Counted from the stretch's first letter, positions 35,992 to 46,788 are shown. The stretch: DNA of 64,000 nucleotides from Candidatus Opimibacter skivensis (GCA_016722045.1 JADKGY010000008.1:124001-188000), one strand, 5' to 3'. Notes: a model not told the origin generated them from the sequence alone. Numbers and translations: made by a program.

Positions 35992-38900
35992 ATGAGGACC
36001 AAATTTCGAGTTGGGATATTTTACCTGGTGTCGCTGCTGTATTGCTCATCGACTTACGGCACTCCGGATATATTTCCGATCCAGGATATTATTTCATGCG
36101 ATATGTATGTATTACCCAATATTCAGGGAAATGGACTTACACCAACAGCTTCATACTACACAAAGCCCGGCGGAAAAGGAACTCACCTTGCACCTGGAGA
36201 CACGGTGTTTACATCAGGAGTATATTATGCATTTGATGAGGACGGAATGGGTCAGGATGAAGAGTGTTTTTTTGTACAAATTATTAATCACCTTCCTGAT
36301 CTATCATCACTGCATGATAATTCGGCTTGTGCTTATTATGTCCTACCCTTTTTTGTAACACCAAGCGTATCAGGATATGCAGGTTATTATAGCCAAAACA
36401 ATGCACAGGGTGTTCGATTTCAACAAGGTGATACAATCTTTTCGTCAACCTCGCTGTACGCATATGATGGATATCAAGCGTGCAGTGTAGAGAAACAAAT
36501 AAAAATAATCATCAATGCACCTCCGGTTTTTGATAGTATATATCATCAATATGGTTGTCATCAGTATGTATTCAAAGCCTTTGGGGGCCAATACATATTT
36601 TCAGACAGCACGTATTTTTTATTTGGCGGACAGACATATCAAATAGGTGATTCGACAACGAATTCTGGTCCTGTGGAAGTCGTAACTCAAAATGGTACAT
36701 GCATAGTGAAAAAGACTTTTGAGCTGACTATAATTGATAGTATAAATATTGATCCCATCGGAGACACTTTAATTTGTGGCCACAGACTATATCTTCCCAA
36801 AATAAGCGGGACTAATATTACAGAAAATGCAAAATATTACCCACAAAACGGAGGTACAGGGCATGCGTATTTTCCGGAAGAAAATTACAGTATTGGAATA
36901 TCCAATACCATTTATGCATTTGATTATATACCGGGGACAGATTGTATTGACGAAGAAGCCTTACACATCAATTCTGTTGAGGAAACAAATGCCTACAAAG
37001 ACTTTCATGTACTTGTTTGCAGAGGATTTAAATACAATATTTATGAGCTCTTATTAGGCAGAAATATAGAAGCCCAGGGCAACAAAATTTTTCCAATCGA
37101 TGATCAACTAATCCTGGAAAATGAAGACACCTTTGATACAAGCATTTATCCAGAGGGTGAATATCAGTTTTATGTTGTGGATTCAACAGGCTCACCGTGT
37201 ATAAATGATACCGCCATCATGACGATAGTCACTACGGATAAATGCCAAAATGAAGACCAGGAAGCGATATATTGCAAGAATCCACATAATGATAAATTTC
37301 TGTTAACCTCCAACATGACAGGTAACCCTGATTTTTGTTTAGGGGGATATTTTTTAGATGAAAACGGTAGCTTTATTAGTTCATGGAACCAGAATTATTT
37401 CTTAGACAGGAAAACGCCAAAGGAGTATAAATTTTATTATGTGTTGCCGGACATACATGGACAAAAGGACACATCAATCATTACAATTAAAATAATTGAT
37501 GATATCCAGCTTCAAATGACGGGATCTGATACACTTTGTAAAGGAGAGTGTACCTCGGTACATGTTGGATTTATAGATGATGATTTATATCAAACACTTG
37601 TGAGCATTGTAACGCCAATAGACCAAAATCTGTTTAATGAGGCAGCCTACTTTGACTCGCTTAATAGAAACAATGATATTGAAGTATGTTATTTAAATGG
37701 CGACAGAGTCAATAATCAGGAAAATCCAGACACCATATTTTTGACACTTCCTGATCAGGTTTACAAACTGGAGTTATTTGCTCCGCAACTTAAAGAATGC
37801 CAACTTGATCCAGAACCTATTTATTTTGTCACGCGCGAACCCAACACATTTTATTTTGAGGAAACCTTATGTCCTGGAGAAAATGTTGAATTTAATGGGC
37901 AAAACTTTGATGAAACGAGACCTGAAGGTGAAATTCTACTCAACGTACCCGCAACAAATGGGTGTGATTCATTTATTTATGTAAATCTGTCCTTTTATAA
38001 TCCGGCTACAAAATTAATAAAGGAAGAAATATGCGATGCAGATACAGTCATTATCAATTGCATGGCATATACGACCAGTTTTAACAAGGACACTCAAATG
38101 CTTTCGGGAGGAGGAATCTATGGTTGCGACAGCACGATCATTATTGATTTAAATTTTACAAAGCCGGAGAAGATATTCATTGATACTTCGTTATGCGAGG
38201 GTCAGAAATTGAGTATAGGAGATTTATTTTTTGACGCAGAAGGAACATATACAGGAATCATTAAAAAGAAAAACCTATGCGACAGTCTGAAGTATGATAT
38301 CACCATTCACAAATCAAATTCGGAAAAGATTAATATTCACTGGCCGGATCAGCTCTGTTTGGGCGATACCGCAGAGATAACGATTGATCCTGCATTTCAA
38401 TCCACGACATGGTCTACCGGAGAGAAAGGGAGTAAAATTAAAATTGTTGTTCCGGGGGATTATAAAGTAACTGTGCTCAATTCCGGTGGATGCGCACAGG
38501 ACACATCCTTCCAGATAGTTTATAATGACAGTCTTCATATAGCAGGAGACTTTGAATATCAGGGCACGATAAATGAACCCATTAAATTCAATTTATTTTC
38601 AGGTGGCGGGCCCATTAACGTAAAATGGGTACCTGGATCAGGATTAAATTGTGATACCTGTCTGACACCCATTGCTACCATACCACAAACACAAGAATAT
38701 CGCTTCACAGCGCAGGATGGTAATGGTTGTACCGATGAAGGGATTGTAAGGGTTGAAATCAAGCTTGATACTAAGCAAGATGTCTATATTCCAAACGTAA
38801 TTAATCCGAATTCTGAATCATTGATCAACCGTATTTTTTTCATTTACACCAAGGGGATATCGGTAGAATATAATTTATCGATTTATGACCGATGGGGAGG

Positions 38901-39060
38901 ATTGTTGTACAACAAGGAGAATCTGACGACCAATCAAAGTCAGGGTGGATGGAATGGATATTTTGATAATCGAGCAGTTCAGTCGGGGGTATATATTTAC
39001 AGAATTGTTCTGGAAGGATATGATCAACCTATCATTGGAACAATTACAGTACTTAATTAA
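35992..39060 (+). CDS. type IX-secreted surface protein with gliding-motility C-terminal domain
   Basis: About 1022 residues from ATG 35992; a TTG at 35962 would give a poor N-terminal extension ahead of the signal peptide (FYLVSLLYCSS). The N-terminal third holds four related modules of about 80 residues with YVLP, YYTKPGG or YYSQN and GDTIF or GDTVF motifs. The middle contains Cys-rich segments such as LCPGENVEFNG and LCEGQKLSIGD. The last 90 residues (YIPNVINPNSES, IYDRWGG, WNGYFDNRAVQSGVYIYRI) are the gliding-motility-associated C-terminal (type B) sorting domain, so it should be exported by the type IX system and surface-attached. Its ligand is unknown. DUF1835 follows 19 bp later. Confidence 0.85.
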   Translation: MRTKFRVGIFYLVSLLYCSSTYGTPDIFPIQDIISCDMYVLPNIQGNGLTPTASYYTKPGGKGTHLAPGDTVFTSGVYYAFDEDGMGQDEECFFVQIINHLPDLSSLHDNSACAYYVLPFFVTPSVSGYAGYYSQNNAQGVRFQQGDTIFSSTSLYAYDGYQACSVEKQIKIIINAPPVFDSIYHQYGCHQYVFKAFGGQYIFSDSTYFLFGGQTYQIGDSTTNSGPVEVVTQNGTCIVKKTFELTIIDSINIDPIGDTLICGHRLYLPKISGTNITENAKYYPQNGGTGHAYFPEENYSIGISNTIYAFDYIPGTDCIDEEALHINSVEETNAYKDFHVLVCRGFKYNIYELLLGRNIEAQGNKIFPIDDQLILENEDTFDTSIYPEGEYQFYVVDSTGSPCINDTAIMTIVTTDKCQNEDQEAIYCKNPHNDKFLLTSNMTGNPDFCLGGYFLDENGSFISSWNQNYFLDRKTPKEYKFYYVLPDIHGQKDTSIITIKIIDDIQLQMTGSDTLCKGECTSVHVGFIDDDLYQTLVSIVTPIDQNLFNEAAYFDSLNRNNDIEVCYLNGDRVNNQENPDTIFLTLPDQVYKLELFAPQLKECQLDPEPIYFVTREPNTFYFEETLCPGENVEFNGQNFDETRPEGEILLNVPATNGCDSFIYVNLSFYNPATKLIKEEICDADTVIINCMAYTTSFNKDTQMLSGGGIYGCDSTIIIDLNFTKPEKIFIDTSLCEGQKLSIGDLFFDAEGTYTGIIKKKNLCDSLKYDITIHKSNSEKINIHWPDQLCLGDTAEITIDPAFQSTTWSTGEKGSKIKIVVPGDYKVTVLNSGGCAQDTSFQIVYNDSLHIAGDFEYQGTINEPIKFNLFSGGGPINVKWVPGSGLNCDTCLTPIATIPQTQEYRFTAQDGNGCTDEGIVRVEIKLDTKQDVYIPNVINPNSESLINRIFFIYTKGISVEYNLSIYDRWGGLLYNKENLTTNQSQGGWNGYFDNRAVQSGVYIYRIVLEGYDQPIIGTITVLN

Positions 39061-39079
39061 AAAAGAACGTTGGATAAAT

Positions 39080-39844
39080 ATGATATACCACATTTTAAAC
39101 GGTGATGCACTAGCTGATAAATTTCCGCAAGAAAAAATTCCGGGACAAATCGTTGTGATCAGAGAGGCATTTATTGAAGGACCATTATCTGATGAATTTT
39201 CAAAAGAGTTTTGGGAGAAAAGAGCTTCTTTTGTTACATCTGCATATGATGCAGATGAGGGAGAATATGCAACACAGTTTTTGAGCCAACTTAAGTTCAT
39301 GGATAGTATTCAACAGGACGATGAAGTTTATCTGTGGTTTGAAGATGATCTCTTCTGTCAGGCCAATATGTGGTTTGCGGTGAAGTATATTTCGTCTCGA
39401 GGCGGAACAAAATTTTACAGAGTATTTCCGCAAGAGGATAGAATACATTGGAGTGGTTTTGGACGCGCAGAAGCTCGGGATTTAATTGTTTGTTTTGAAG
39501 AAAGTAAAGCACTTAATGACACTGATGTCGCATTGGCAAATAATATCTGGAATGCTTATGTAGAAAATAATGTTGAAACGCTTACAACACTATCTTTAAT
39601 TGTTTCTAAAGGATTCAGATTTTTGCCCGAAGTGATCAGTGCACATCTTGAACGCACATCAAAAGATGGCGGTTATGGGCGGCCACAACAAACATTAATT
39701 GAAATACTGAAACAGGATAAGACGAATTTTTATGAAATCTGTGATGCGTTTTGGGAGAAGAACGCCATCTATGGTTTTGGTGATTTGCAGGTATTGAATA
39801 TGCTGAAGGGAATGGAGATTGAATTCAGCGAGGATATGAATTGA
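39080..39844 (+). CDS. DUF1835 domain-containing protein
   Basis: 254 residues from ATG 39080; a longer in-frame reading would run into the preceding gene. It begins MIYHILNGDALADKF, the DUF1835 start (H-x-x-N-G-D), followed by IVVIREAFIEGPL and a conserved DDEVYLWFEDDLFCQAN segment. The C-terminal part (FLPEVISAHLERTSKDGGYGRPQQ) fits the DUF3658-like tail often fused to it. It is predicted cytoplasmic. No biochemical function is known for this family. It runs toward the convergent diphosphomevalonate decarboxylase gene 58 bp away. Confidence 0.78.
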   Translation: MIYHILNGDALADKFPQEKIPGQIVVIREAFIEGPLSDEFSKEFWEKRASFVTSAYDADEGEYATQFLSQLKFMDSIQQDDEVYLWFEDDLFCQANMWFAVKYISSRGGTKFYRVFPQEDRIHWSGFGRAEARDLIVCFEESKALNDTDVALANNIWNAYVENNVETLTTLSLIVSKGFRFLPEVISAHLERTSKDGGYGRPQQTLIEILKQDKTNFYEICDAFWEKNAIYGFGDLQVLNMLKGMEIEFSEDMN

Positions 39845-39902
39845 TGTTGCACTTTGCTCCTAAATCCCCTGAAAAAGGTGACTTAACATTTAGTACGAAG
39901 AA

Positions 39903-40943
39903 TTATATTTTTTGCGGACCTGTTCCAACTTCATCAAGTATAAAAAAACCATCTGCGCAAAAGGGAACCAGATTTGTTTTAATCCAACCGAGCACAGATT
40001 CTTTATATGATGCGGGGTATAGCAAGTGAACATTAGGTCCTGCATCAAGTGTAAAACAAACCGGAATGTTTGTTTCGTTTCTGAAACGCCATACTTCTTT
40101 TATTATTGAGATTGATGCGGGCTCAATAAGCACAAAAGGTTTCTTGCCGCTCATCATCAATGCATGCAGTTGAAGTGCTTCTGACTCACAGACAGAAATG
40201 AATTGATCAATTGCGTTTTCTGTTTTCATTGATTCAATCAGCGTGTGGATGTTTTTTCGTGCTTCTGCATATCGGGTTTCTTCATAAGCATGTCCGGACA
40301 TTAATTCATGACCTTCTGTGCTGGAAACACTTTTTTCTGCATTGCTGACGACAAGAATAGAGTCCTGGTAATCATGATAAATCGATGAAACATGATCAGC
40401 CCAGGGCGTTGCATACGAATTGCTACTTCCGGAGATACCACTCACTTCACCCCACAACGCAGCAACGGGAAAGACCGATCTGCATGCGCTGCCGGATCCG
40501 AGACGTGCGAGTTCGGACACTTTGTTCCACCAGGCAGCATTTTTTAGTTCATCAGTACGCGCGTTTACCTGACTATCGATATCCATCAGGCACAATGCCA
40601 TAGCGCTCATTGAGCTTGCTGATGAAGCGATACCTGCCCCATGAGGAAAGGTGTTGATGGAATCAATCATGATGGATGACTGAAGTAACCACGGTAATTG
40701 ATCAGCTATCCGATTGAAAAACGATTTGATTTTTGGCTCGAATGCAGGCCGCTCATTTCCATCATATAATACATTCAACTGAGGGTTTGAAGATCCGGGC
40801 GTAACGTGCATAGTCATGTCGGTATGACACGCCGAAAGAGTGAAACTTAAAGAAGGATTGTTTGGAAGTTGTATGCCGTGCTTTCCCCAATATTTTATAA
40901 GCGCAATATTTGAAGGAGAACGCCAGGAAGAGATATGGGTCAT
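39903..40943 (-). CDS. mvaD: diphosphomevalonate decarboxylase
   Basis: A 346-residue GHMP-kinase-superfamily enzyme of the mevalonate pathway that converts mevalonate diphosphate to isopentenyl diphosphate. The signature NIALIKYWGK (residues 12-21) and the ATP-binding loop PHGAGIASSASS (about 105-116) are clear, and the C-terminal LDAGPNVHLLYP is typical. The mevalonate route is characteristic of several Bacteroidota lineages, whereas others use the MEP route. Neighbouring mevalonate genes are not in the window. Confidence 0.93.
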   Translation of the reverse strand: MTHISSWRSPSNIALIKYWGKHGIQLPNNPSLSFTLSACHTDMTMHVTPGSSNPQLNVLYDGNERPAFEPKIKSFFNRIADQLPWLLQSSIMIDSINTFPHGAGIASSASSMSAMALCLMDIDSQVNARTDELKNAAWWNKVSELARLGSGSACRSVFPVAALWGEVSGISGSSNSYATPWADHVSSIYHDYQDSILVVSNAEKSVSSTEGHELMSGHAYEETRYAEARKNIHTLIESMKTENAIDQFISVCESEALQLHALMMSGKKPFVLIEPASISIIKEVWRFRNETNIPVCFTLDAGPNVHLLYPASYKESVLGWIKTNLVPFCADGFFILDEVGTGPQKI

Positions 40944-41009
40944 GGGATGAATTCTATTCGCCGGTAAATGTACTATAGCCCTATCGTCCTGTCATCAAAT
41001 GTGGGGAGG

Positions 41010-41621
41010 CTATTCGATATTGATCTCAAAATCACCCAGGATCATATCAAGTATTTTGTCTTCACCGGGTGTATAGCCGGCCTTAAGGTCATATCCATAA
41101 AGACGTCCGACGGCCTGCCACTTTGCGGCGGTGAAGCCTCCGCGGACATTTTTGAGGACATCATACATGGGGGTATTTAAGTGACGCTCGATCATTTTAA
41201 CGAGTATTTTACCCTGGGTACGGGTTAGGTCTTTCAGCGGATTAGTGAAATCTTCTTTGACATCTTTTTGCATCAGGCGGGCATGCTTTTTGGCTTTTCC
41301 ATGTTTCATGCCTTCGGTTTCTTCCTGGTACTGCCTGTATAGTTTTATACTCTGGATGGCATAAGGGAGCACATCTGTGGCATATCTGCGATAACGCATA
41401 TATTGGCGATATTCTTCATCATTTGCAAAAACCCTGGGTGCTTTGACTACCACTTCAGGTATAGTTGCTACGAAAATGGTATCTGTCCCAATGATCCTGA
41501 TGCGCATGACCCTGCCATCCTGATGTACGATGGTCGTATCATAACCTTCAGCCTGGCCATAAAGCCGGGAGGACATCAGGGTAATCCAAAGAATAATGAC
41601 TAGGGTAGCAAAATGCTTCAT
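41010..41621 (-). CDS. DUF4294 domain-containing protein
   Basis: A 203-residue exported protein; the signal peptide ends near SSRLYGQ. It contains the DUF4294 pattern DTIFVATIPEVVV, then NDEEYRQYMRYRRYATDVLPYA, a basic coiled region (EGMKHGKAKKHARLMQKD), and LTRTQGKILVKMIERHLNTPMY with RLYGYDLKAGY. The family is essentially restricted to Bacteroidota and has no assigned function. A TACCTTTG -7-like box lies at 41681-41674 on the minus strand, without a good -33. It is downstream of nothing obvious on its strand and stands as a single gene. Confidence 0.85.
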   Translation of the reverse strand: MKHFATLVIILWITLMSSRLYGQAEGYDTTIVHQDGRVMRIRIIGTDTIFVATIPEVVVKAPRVFANDEEYRQYMRYRRYATDVLPYAIQSIKLYRQYQEETEGMKHGKAKKHARLMQKDVKEDFTNPLKDLTRTQGKILVKMIERHLNTPMYDVLKNVRGGFTAAKWQAVGRLYGYDLKAGYTPGEDKILDMILGDFEINIE

Positions 41622-41864
41622 TGTGACTTATAACGTCGAAGATACTTCTGTAGTTTGCCAGTCGATAGATGGACAAAGGTAAATAAGGGTCATATAAGCT
41701 AAACTTCTGAAATACAGAGGGCGGTCTTCTGTTGTCTAAACGCCTCACCGGATGTTCAGACTACTGAGATTCAACCATTAAAATCAACATTGTCGCTGAA
41801 AGATTTCAATAAAAATCGTCTATGTTAATAAGGGCATAAGAGCGGAAAACGCGCAGTCTGATTG

Positions 41865-44800
41865 CTATCTAACCAGAGTGATATCCCCTGTGACCATTTC
41901 TGAGAATATTTTACCTCCAAATGTGTAAGTAAATAATGCACGGTACACATAGACTCCCGGGTTAAGGGGTTCATTTTTGAAATGGCCATTCCATGCGAAA
42001 GACGGGTCATGTGTATTGTACACCATATTTCCCCATCTGTCAAAAATGGAACAATCAATAGTGATGATCTGAATGTCGGGACTAAATGAAATGGAGAAGA
42101 AATCATTTACGTTATCCCCATTCGGAGAAAAGACAGTAGGAATGTAAAAATCATGATTACAATTATCTCCAGGGACAATTTCTATATCCTGTAGAACGGA
42201 CTGGCAATCTGTGATCACATTGACTTCATATGTGCCTGATGAATTCACCTGTATAGCCGGAGTAACCGCACCCGTGCTCCACAAATAGTCTGCTACAAAA
42301 GATTGTGTTGCATCAAGAGTGATCACATCTCCCTCGCACCACGAAATAGTCGAATCAATATGGACAGCAGGAGAGCGATCATCAATATGCACATTTAAAC
42401 TATCAGATGTGATGCCGCACGAATTAGAAAGTTGTAAAGAATAAAGCTGCTGCTGATCAGCAGTAATACTTGATGCATGAGATCCATCCTGCCATGTAAT
42501 GTTCACATCGGCCTGAGGTGATGTAAGGACAATAGACTGACCCGGACAAAGAACCGTATCGGGCCCAAGATTAAAATCAACCGGAGGCTCTTCATAATTG
42601 ACATCTATGGTATCTGAAGCAAAACCACAAAGGTTCGTCGCAGAAAGAAAATAAATTCCGGATGTAGTGACGTTGTAAACAGGTGATGTCGAACCATCCT
42701 GCCACATCACCATAGTGCCGGGATCAGCATTAGCTAATAATTGAATAGACTGTCCTTCACATAACAATGTATCGGCACCAAGATCAGCAGTAGGAGCAAC
42801 ACCACTGATATCAACATCTACCGTATCTGCATCTGTTCCGCATGAATTACTAACCTGAAGAATATATGTTCCCGAAACAGAAGTAGTGAAATCAGAATTT
42901 GTACTCCCATCCTGCCATAGATAATTTACACCCAGGATGCCGGAATTCAATGTCACGACAGAACCTTCGCATGCGAGAATATCCGGACCAAGATCTACTT
43001 GCGGTCCATTTAAGTTTTCAATGATCTCAATAGTGTCACTTTCAGATCCACAAGAGTTGGAAATTGTAAGAATTACAGACTGGGCCTGAGAGGTACTGAA
43101 AGAAGAACCAGTGCTACCATCCTGCCATAAATAGCTGACACCGTTGATGCCGGGTGATAACGTGATGACATCACCGGGACAAACAGATTGATCTGCACCG
43201 AGATCAAGTGAGGGAGCTGATGGTAAATATGTGATATCAACAGAGTCTGATGAAACACCACATGCATTTGTAATCGTTGCATAGACAACGCCTGGGCTGA
43301 CCACATTAAAATTATTATTTGCAGAACCATCCGACCAGAGAATATTCACGCCTGGTGAACTGATAGAGAGCGTCAAAGATTGTCCCGGACATAAAGAAGT
43401 ATCCGCACCAAGTTGAAGCGGGGGAATAGATGGCAGTAATGAAGACATCAAGGTATCATAACTAACGCCACAATTATTATTGACCTGCACAGTGACAAGA
43501 CCGGGTGAGGAAACATCAAATGTAGATGATGAAGAACCATCCTGCCATAACCATGAAATAACATCCGAAGAAACGGGCGTAAGTAAAAGCGTATCACCCA
43601 TGCAAAAAGAAATATCCTGACCCAAAGAAACAGAAGGCGCAGGTCCTGCATCAATGATCGTAATGGTATCGGCATCTGCGCCGCAGGCATTGCTTACAGT
43701 GAGACTATACATACCCGGAGAAACAACAGAGAGTGTTGGTGATTGCGAGCCATCATTCCACAAAAACTGAACACCGGAGATACCTGCATCGACAAGAATA
43801 GTATCGAATTGACAAAGGCTGAGTGAAGAAGGCAAATCAAGTTGTGGTGGGCTGGCATTAATATTTACCATCACTGTATCAGAAGCCGAAGAACATGCAT
43901 TTGAAATTTGAAGAGTATACATTCCGGGAGTGGTCACGATCAAGGAGTCTGCCGTACTCTGATCCTGCCATGTGTAACTGACGCCGGGGATATGAGCATA
44001 GAAAATATACTGTTCACCCGGGCAAAGAGTTACATCAGGGCCAAGATCAGGCGCCAAAAGAGGACTGTTGTATTGAACAGAAATATTATCAGCGCCAGAA
44101 CCGCAATCCGTAGTGACAGTCAATGAATAATTACCTGGTTGTGTAACCAGAAAAGTAGAAGAAGTAGATCCATCCTGCCACACGTAATTACCGGAGAGCC
44201 CGTTAACAGAAAGCGTTATGGTTTCTCCAGGACATAGAATCTGATCAGGTGGCAGCGTAACAAGTGGTGTCGCATCCTGGATTTCTACTTCTATTTCATC
44301 GGTGATGGAGAAACATGAATTTGAAACGGTGACAGAATAAATCCCGGCGCCATTGACTTCAATATCAGAATCCGTAGAACCATTTTGCCAAAGAAAAGAA
44401 ACAGCATTAGTAGCATTGCTCACATCGAGTGTAATAGGGAGTTGAGCAGGACAGGCTACGATATCCGGACCGAGATCAAATACAGGTTCTTCTACTAATA
44501 TTGCGGATACCTGATCACTGGTATTCCCACATTCGTTAGTAATGGTCAGTGAATATACGCCCGGATCTGAGATGGTATAAAATGGTGACGTGCTTCCATC
44601 CTGCCACAGATAATCACCTGCTGCAGGATTAAAGTCAAATTCAACATCCTGATTCGGGCACAGTTCAATCAACTGAGGATCAAATTCGAGAGACGGAGGG
44701 ATAATATCAGTTACGACTAATTCATCTGAAAACTCGCCACACATGTTGCTTATGGTAAGTTGATAAATACCACCGCTTGAAATAGTATATCCGGGAGAAG

Positions 44801-46025
44801 TAGAGTTGTCCTGCCATAGAAAATTGCCAAGACTGGGATCAAACGAAAGGACGTTGTCTTCACCGGGGCAAAGATGTGTATCGGATCCAAGTGTAAATGG
44901 AGCCGGTGGATCCAGCACTGTGACAGTGATCTCATCTGTAGTAATATCACAACCGTCATCAAGCGATACTGAATAAACACCTGAGGTCGTAATTGAATAA
45001 TCAGGATCTGTTGATCCATCCTGCCATACATAATCACCAGCGTTGGGATCGAGGGTGATATCGTAGCTATCGCCATTGCAGATAGTAGCGGATGGAGGTC
45101 CTATCTCTACAGGATCAAATGTTCCCAGGATAGTGACTTCAATGGAGTCTACCCCGATGTCACAGCCCTCCGTAACCGTCAGTGAATAAGTACCGGATTC
45201 GAATACAGTCAAAGTGGGGCCGGATGACCCACCTTCCCAGTGGTAACCGACATTTCCAAGACCTGGATCAATCTGGTAAAAATTACATTCTGTGATAGGA
45301 CCCCCAAGATCAAAATTAATGGTCCCGGGAGGATCTCCCAGCACGACGGACACGTCTTCTATGTAGTAATATGAAGTATGGCCAAGGGCACAAGCAGGAT
45401 CTATTGGGGAGGCCGCATCACCAAGGAAATTGCCAATGACCATCCATTGTTCACCACCGAGTGCAGTATAGCATCCGGAGATGAGCGTCCAATTGAGCGT
45501 ATCATTTATAAAACCAATACTGGCACTTACCTGTGGAGTTGCATTAAAGACACCCAATGTTGGTATAAATGGTTGTGGCACTGAAAAATAAGCACCCATA
45601 TTTTTTGTACCACAGGTCTGTTCGCCCAGGCTCACCCAGAAGTTGACATCATAAGTTGAATCGGCGACCATGGGGGTGGTCAGTTGCACTCTCAGATACT
45701 CACGATACAGGAAGCCTTCAGTTCGGGCGTACAAGCCTGCATAGGCGAAACCCGTCTGAGCATATTGAAAGCCTCTAAAATTAGGAGGGACAGTTACCCC
45801 CGATGGAATCGAAGCGCAAGCATTAAAATAATCACAAGTTCCCTGGGTAGCATTACTCCATGGATCACATGGCAGCACACCTCCCTGACCCGGTCCGGTA
45901 GGACAAAGAGTATAGACTTCAAAGCTTGGATTAGGTACTATGTTTTGAGAAAAAGAATCAGAGACAACACAAAGAATAACCCAGAAGGCAAGAAGACTAG
46001 TTAAAAGAGGACCTGATTTTTTCAT
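41865..46025 (-). CDS. 1386-residue repeat surface protein with gliding-motility C-terminal domain
   Basis: Exported protein (signal peptide to about residue 27). The N-terminal 230 residues (VPNPSFEVYTLCP onward, Cys-rich) look like a carbohydrate-binding-type beta-sandwich. I count 15 tandem beta-rich repeats of about 74 residues, each with LGPDxxLCPG, a YLWQDGSTS core, GxYxLxVSNxCG and SDxxxV. The C terminus (IPTVFSPNGDNVNDFF, IFDRWGNMVYNT, WNGHFKNEPLNPGVYVYR) is the type B type-IX sorting domain. The two Cys per repeat (CPG and the CG after VSN) could form one disulfide each. A long rod-like adhesin or cell-surface filament is likely (inference). Confidence 0.87.
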   Translation of the reverse strand: MKKSGPLLTSLLAFWVILCVVSDSFSQNIVPNPSFEVYTLCPTGPGQGGVLPCDPWSNATQGTCDYFNACASIPSGVTVPPNFRGFQYAQTGFAYAGLYARTEGFLYREYLRVQLTTPMVADSTYDVNFWVSLGEQTCGTKNMGAYFSVPQPFIPTLGVFNATPQVSASIGFINDTLNWTLISGCYTALGGEQWMVIGNFLGDAASPIDPACALGHTSYYYIEDVSVVLGDPPGTINFDLGGPITECNFYQIDPGLGNVGYHWEGGSSGPTLTVFESGTYSLTVTEGCDIGVDSIEVTILGTFDPVEIGPPSATICNGDSYDITLDPNAGDYVWQDGSTDPDYSITTSGVYSVSLDDGCDITTDEITVTVLDPPAPFTLGSDTHLCPGEDNVLSFDPSLGNFLWQDNSTSPGYTISSGGIYQLTISNMCGEFSDELVVTDIIPPSLEFDPQLIELCPNQDVEFDFNPAAGDYLWQDGSTSPFYTISDPGVYSLTITNECGNTSDQVSAILVEEPVFDLGPDIVACPAQLPITLDVSNATNAVSFLWQNGSTDSDIEVNGAGIYSVTVSNSCFSITDEIEVEIQDATPLVTLPPDQILCPGETITLSVNGLSGNYVWQDGSTSSTFLVTQPGNYSLTVTTDCGSGADNISVQYNSPLLAPDLGPDVTLCPGEQYIFYAHIPGVSYTWQDQSTADSLIVTTPGMYTLQISNACSSASDTVMVNINASPPQLDLPSSLSLCQFDTILVDAGISGVQFLWNDGSQSPTLSVVSPGMYSLTVSNACGADADTITIIDAGPAPSVSLGQDISFCMGDTLLLTPVSSDVISWLWQDGSSSSTFDVSSPGLVTVQVNNNCGVSYDTLMSSLLPSIPPLQLGADTSLCPGQSLTLSISSPGVNILWSDGSANNNFNVVSPGVVYATITNACGVSSDSVDITYLPSAPSLDLGADQSVCPGDVITLSPGINGVSYLWQDGSTGSSFSTSQAQSVILTISNSCGSESDTIEIIENLNGPQVDLGPDILACEGSVVTLNSGILGVNYLWQDGSTNSDFTTSVSGTYILQVSNSCGTDADTVDVDISGVAPTADLGADTLLCEGQSIQLLANADPGTMVMWQDGSTSPVYNVTTSGIYFLSATNLCGFASDTIDVNYEEPPVDFNLGPDTVLCPGQSIVLTSPQADVNITWQDGSHASSITADQQQLYSLQLSNSCGITSDSLNVHIDDRSPAVHIDSTISWCEGDVITLDATQSFVADYLWSTGAVTPAIQVNSSGTYEVNVITDCQSVLQDIEIVPGDNCNHDFYIPTVFSPNGDNVNDFFSISFSPDIQIITIDCSIFDRWGNMVYNTHDPSFAWNGHFKNEPLNPGVYVYRALFTYTFGGKIFSEMVTGDITLVR

Positions 46026-46155
46026 TCAGCTAAAGCATGCTGTGAAAAATACTAAAAAAATAATGAACGGCGCATATGAGGGAAGAATCAGGAGAATGAA
46101 AACAAAATGGCCTAACGATGAAATCAACAATCTACATTGAATAAAACATGGAATG

Positions 46156-46788
46156 TCAGTTTATAACTACAAACCCATTCAACAACTCTTCAATATCAGA
46201 GATATGCTGATCCACAATTTCCTCGGAGGAATAAACAAGGAACTGAGTAGCTCCTCCTGAAGTAGAGTAATAATAACCGTAGTATGAAAATTTGATATTC
46301 TGAATGGTGCCGGTCATACGCATCATCAGCACTTTCAATCCATTGACATACCGGTATTCTTTTTTAATGATCTTAACATCAGGAGCGGCATCCCGTGCAT
46401 TGTCTAACGCGATATTGGCAAGGGACTCCAATGGCAAATCCAGTTTTTCGGTGATCATCATCCCGTAAAGTCCATTCTCGATATCATTTATTTCATATTC
46501 GGCAGGTTCATTATCCTCTCCTTTCTTAAATGTCCACTTTTTTGGATCCATATAGCAACCAACACCCAACCTTGTGCTTTTTAAAAGAAAGGAAGATTTA
46601 TCGCTCCTTGAATATTTTTCTGAGTTTGTAGTGATTTCATTTGTGTTGATAGAGTCCTTGTTGACATATGTCCATGTCCCGTCGTTATAAAGCGTGACCT
46701 GCTCTCCTGTTTGTGTTACCGCTGATTGCTGAGCGTAAGAAGATACCGTCAAAAAGATCAAACCGGTCAAAAAATATAATTTCTTCAT
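46156..46788 (-). CDS. secreted hypothetical protein
   Basis: 210 residues with a clear signal peptide (MKKLYFLTGLIFLTVSSYAQ). A short motif after it, TGEQVTLYNDGTWTYVN, occurs at the N terminus of many Bacteroidota exported hypotheticals. The remainder (WTFKKGEDNEPAEYEI, then MITEKLDLPLESLANIALDNARDAAPDVKIIKKEYRYVNG, then MRMTGTIQNIKFSYYGYYYS) is a mixed alpha/beta domain with no catalytic motif I recognise. It is probably periplasmic. It lies 130 bp upstream of the large repeat protein on the same strand, and a gene remnant lies just upstream of it. Confidence 0.7.
   Translation of the reverse strand: MKKLYFLTGLIFLTVSSYAQQSAVTQTGEQVTLYNDGTWTYVNKDSINTNEITTNSEKYSRSDKSSFLLKSTRLGVGCYMDPKKWTFKKGEDNEPAEYEINDIENGLYGMMITEKLDLPLESLANIALDNARDAAPDVKIIKKEYRYVNGLKVLMMRMTGTIQNIKFSYYGYYYSTSGGATQFLVYSSEEIVDQHISDIEELLNGFVVIN

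Noticed and set aside
39841..40029. 62-codon plus-strand frame after the DUF1835 gene
   Set aside because: It runs antisense into the end of mvaD and has no recognisable motif.
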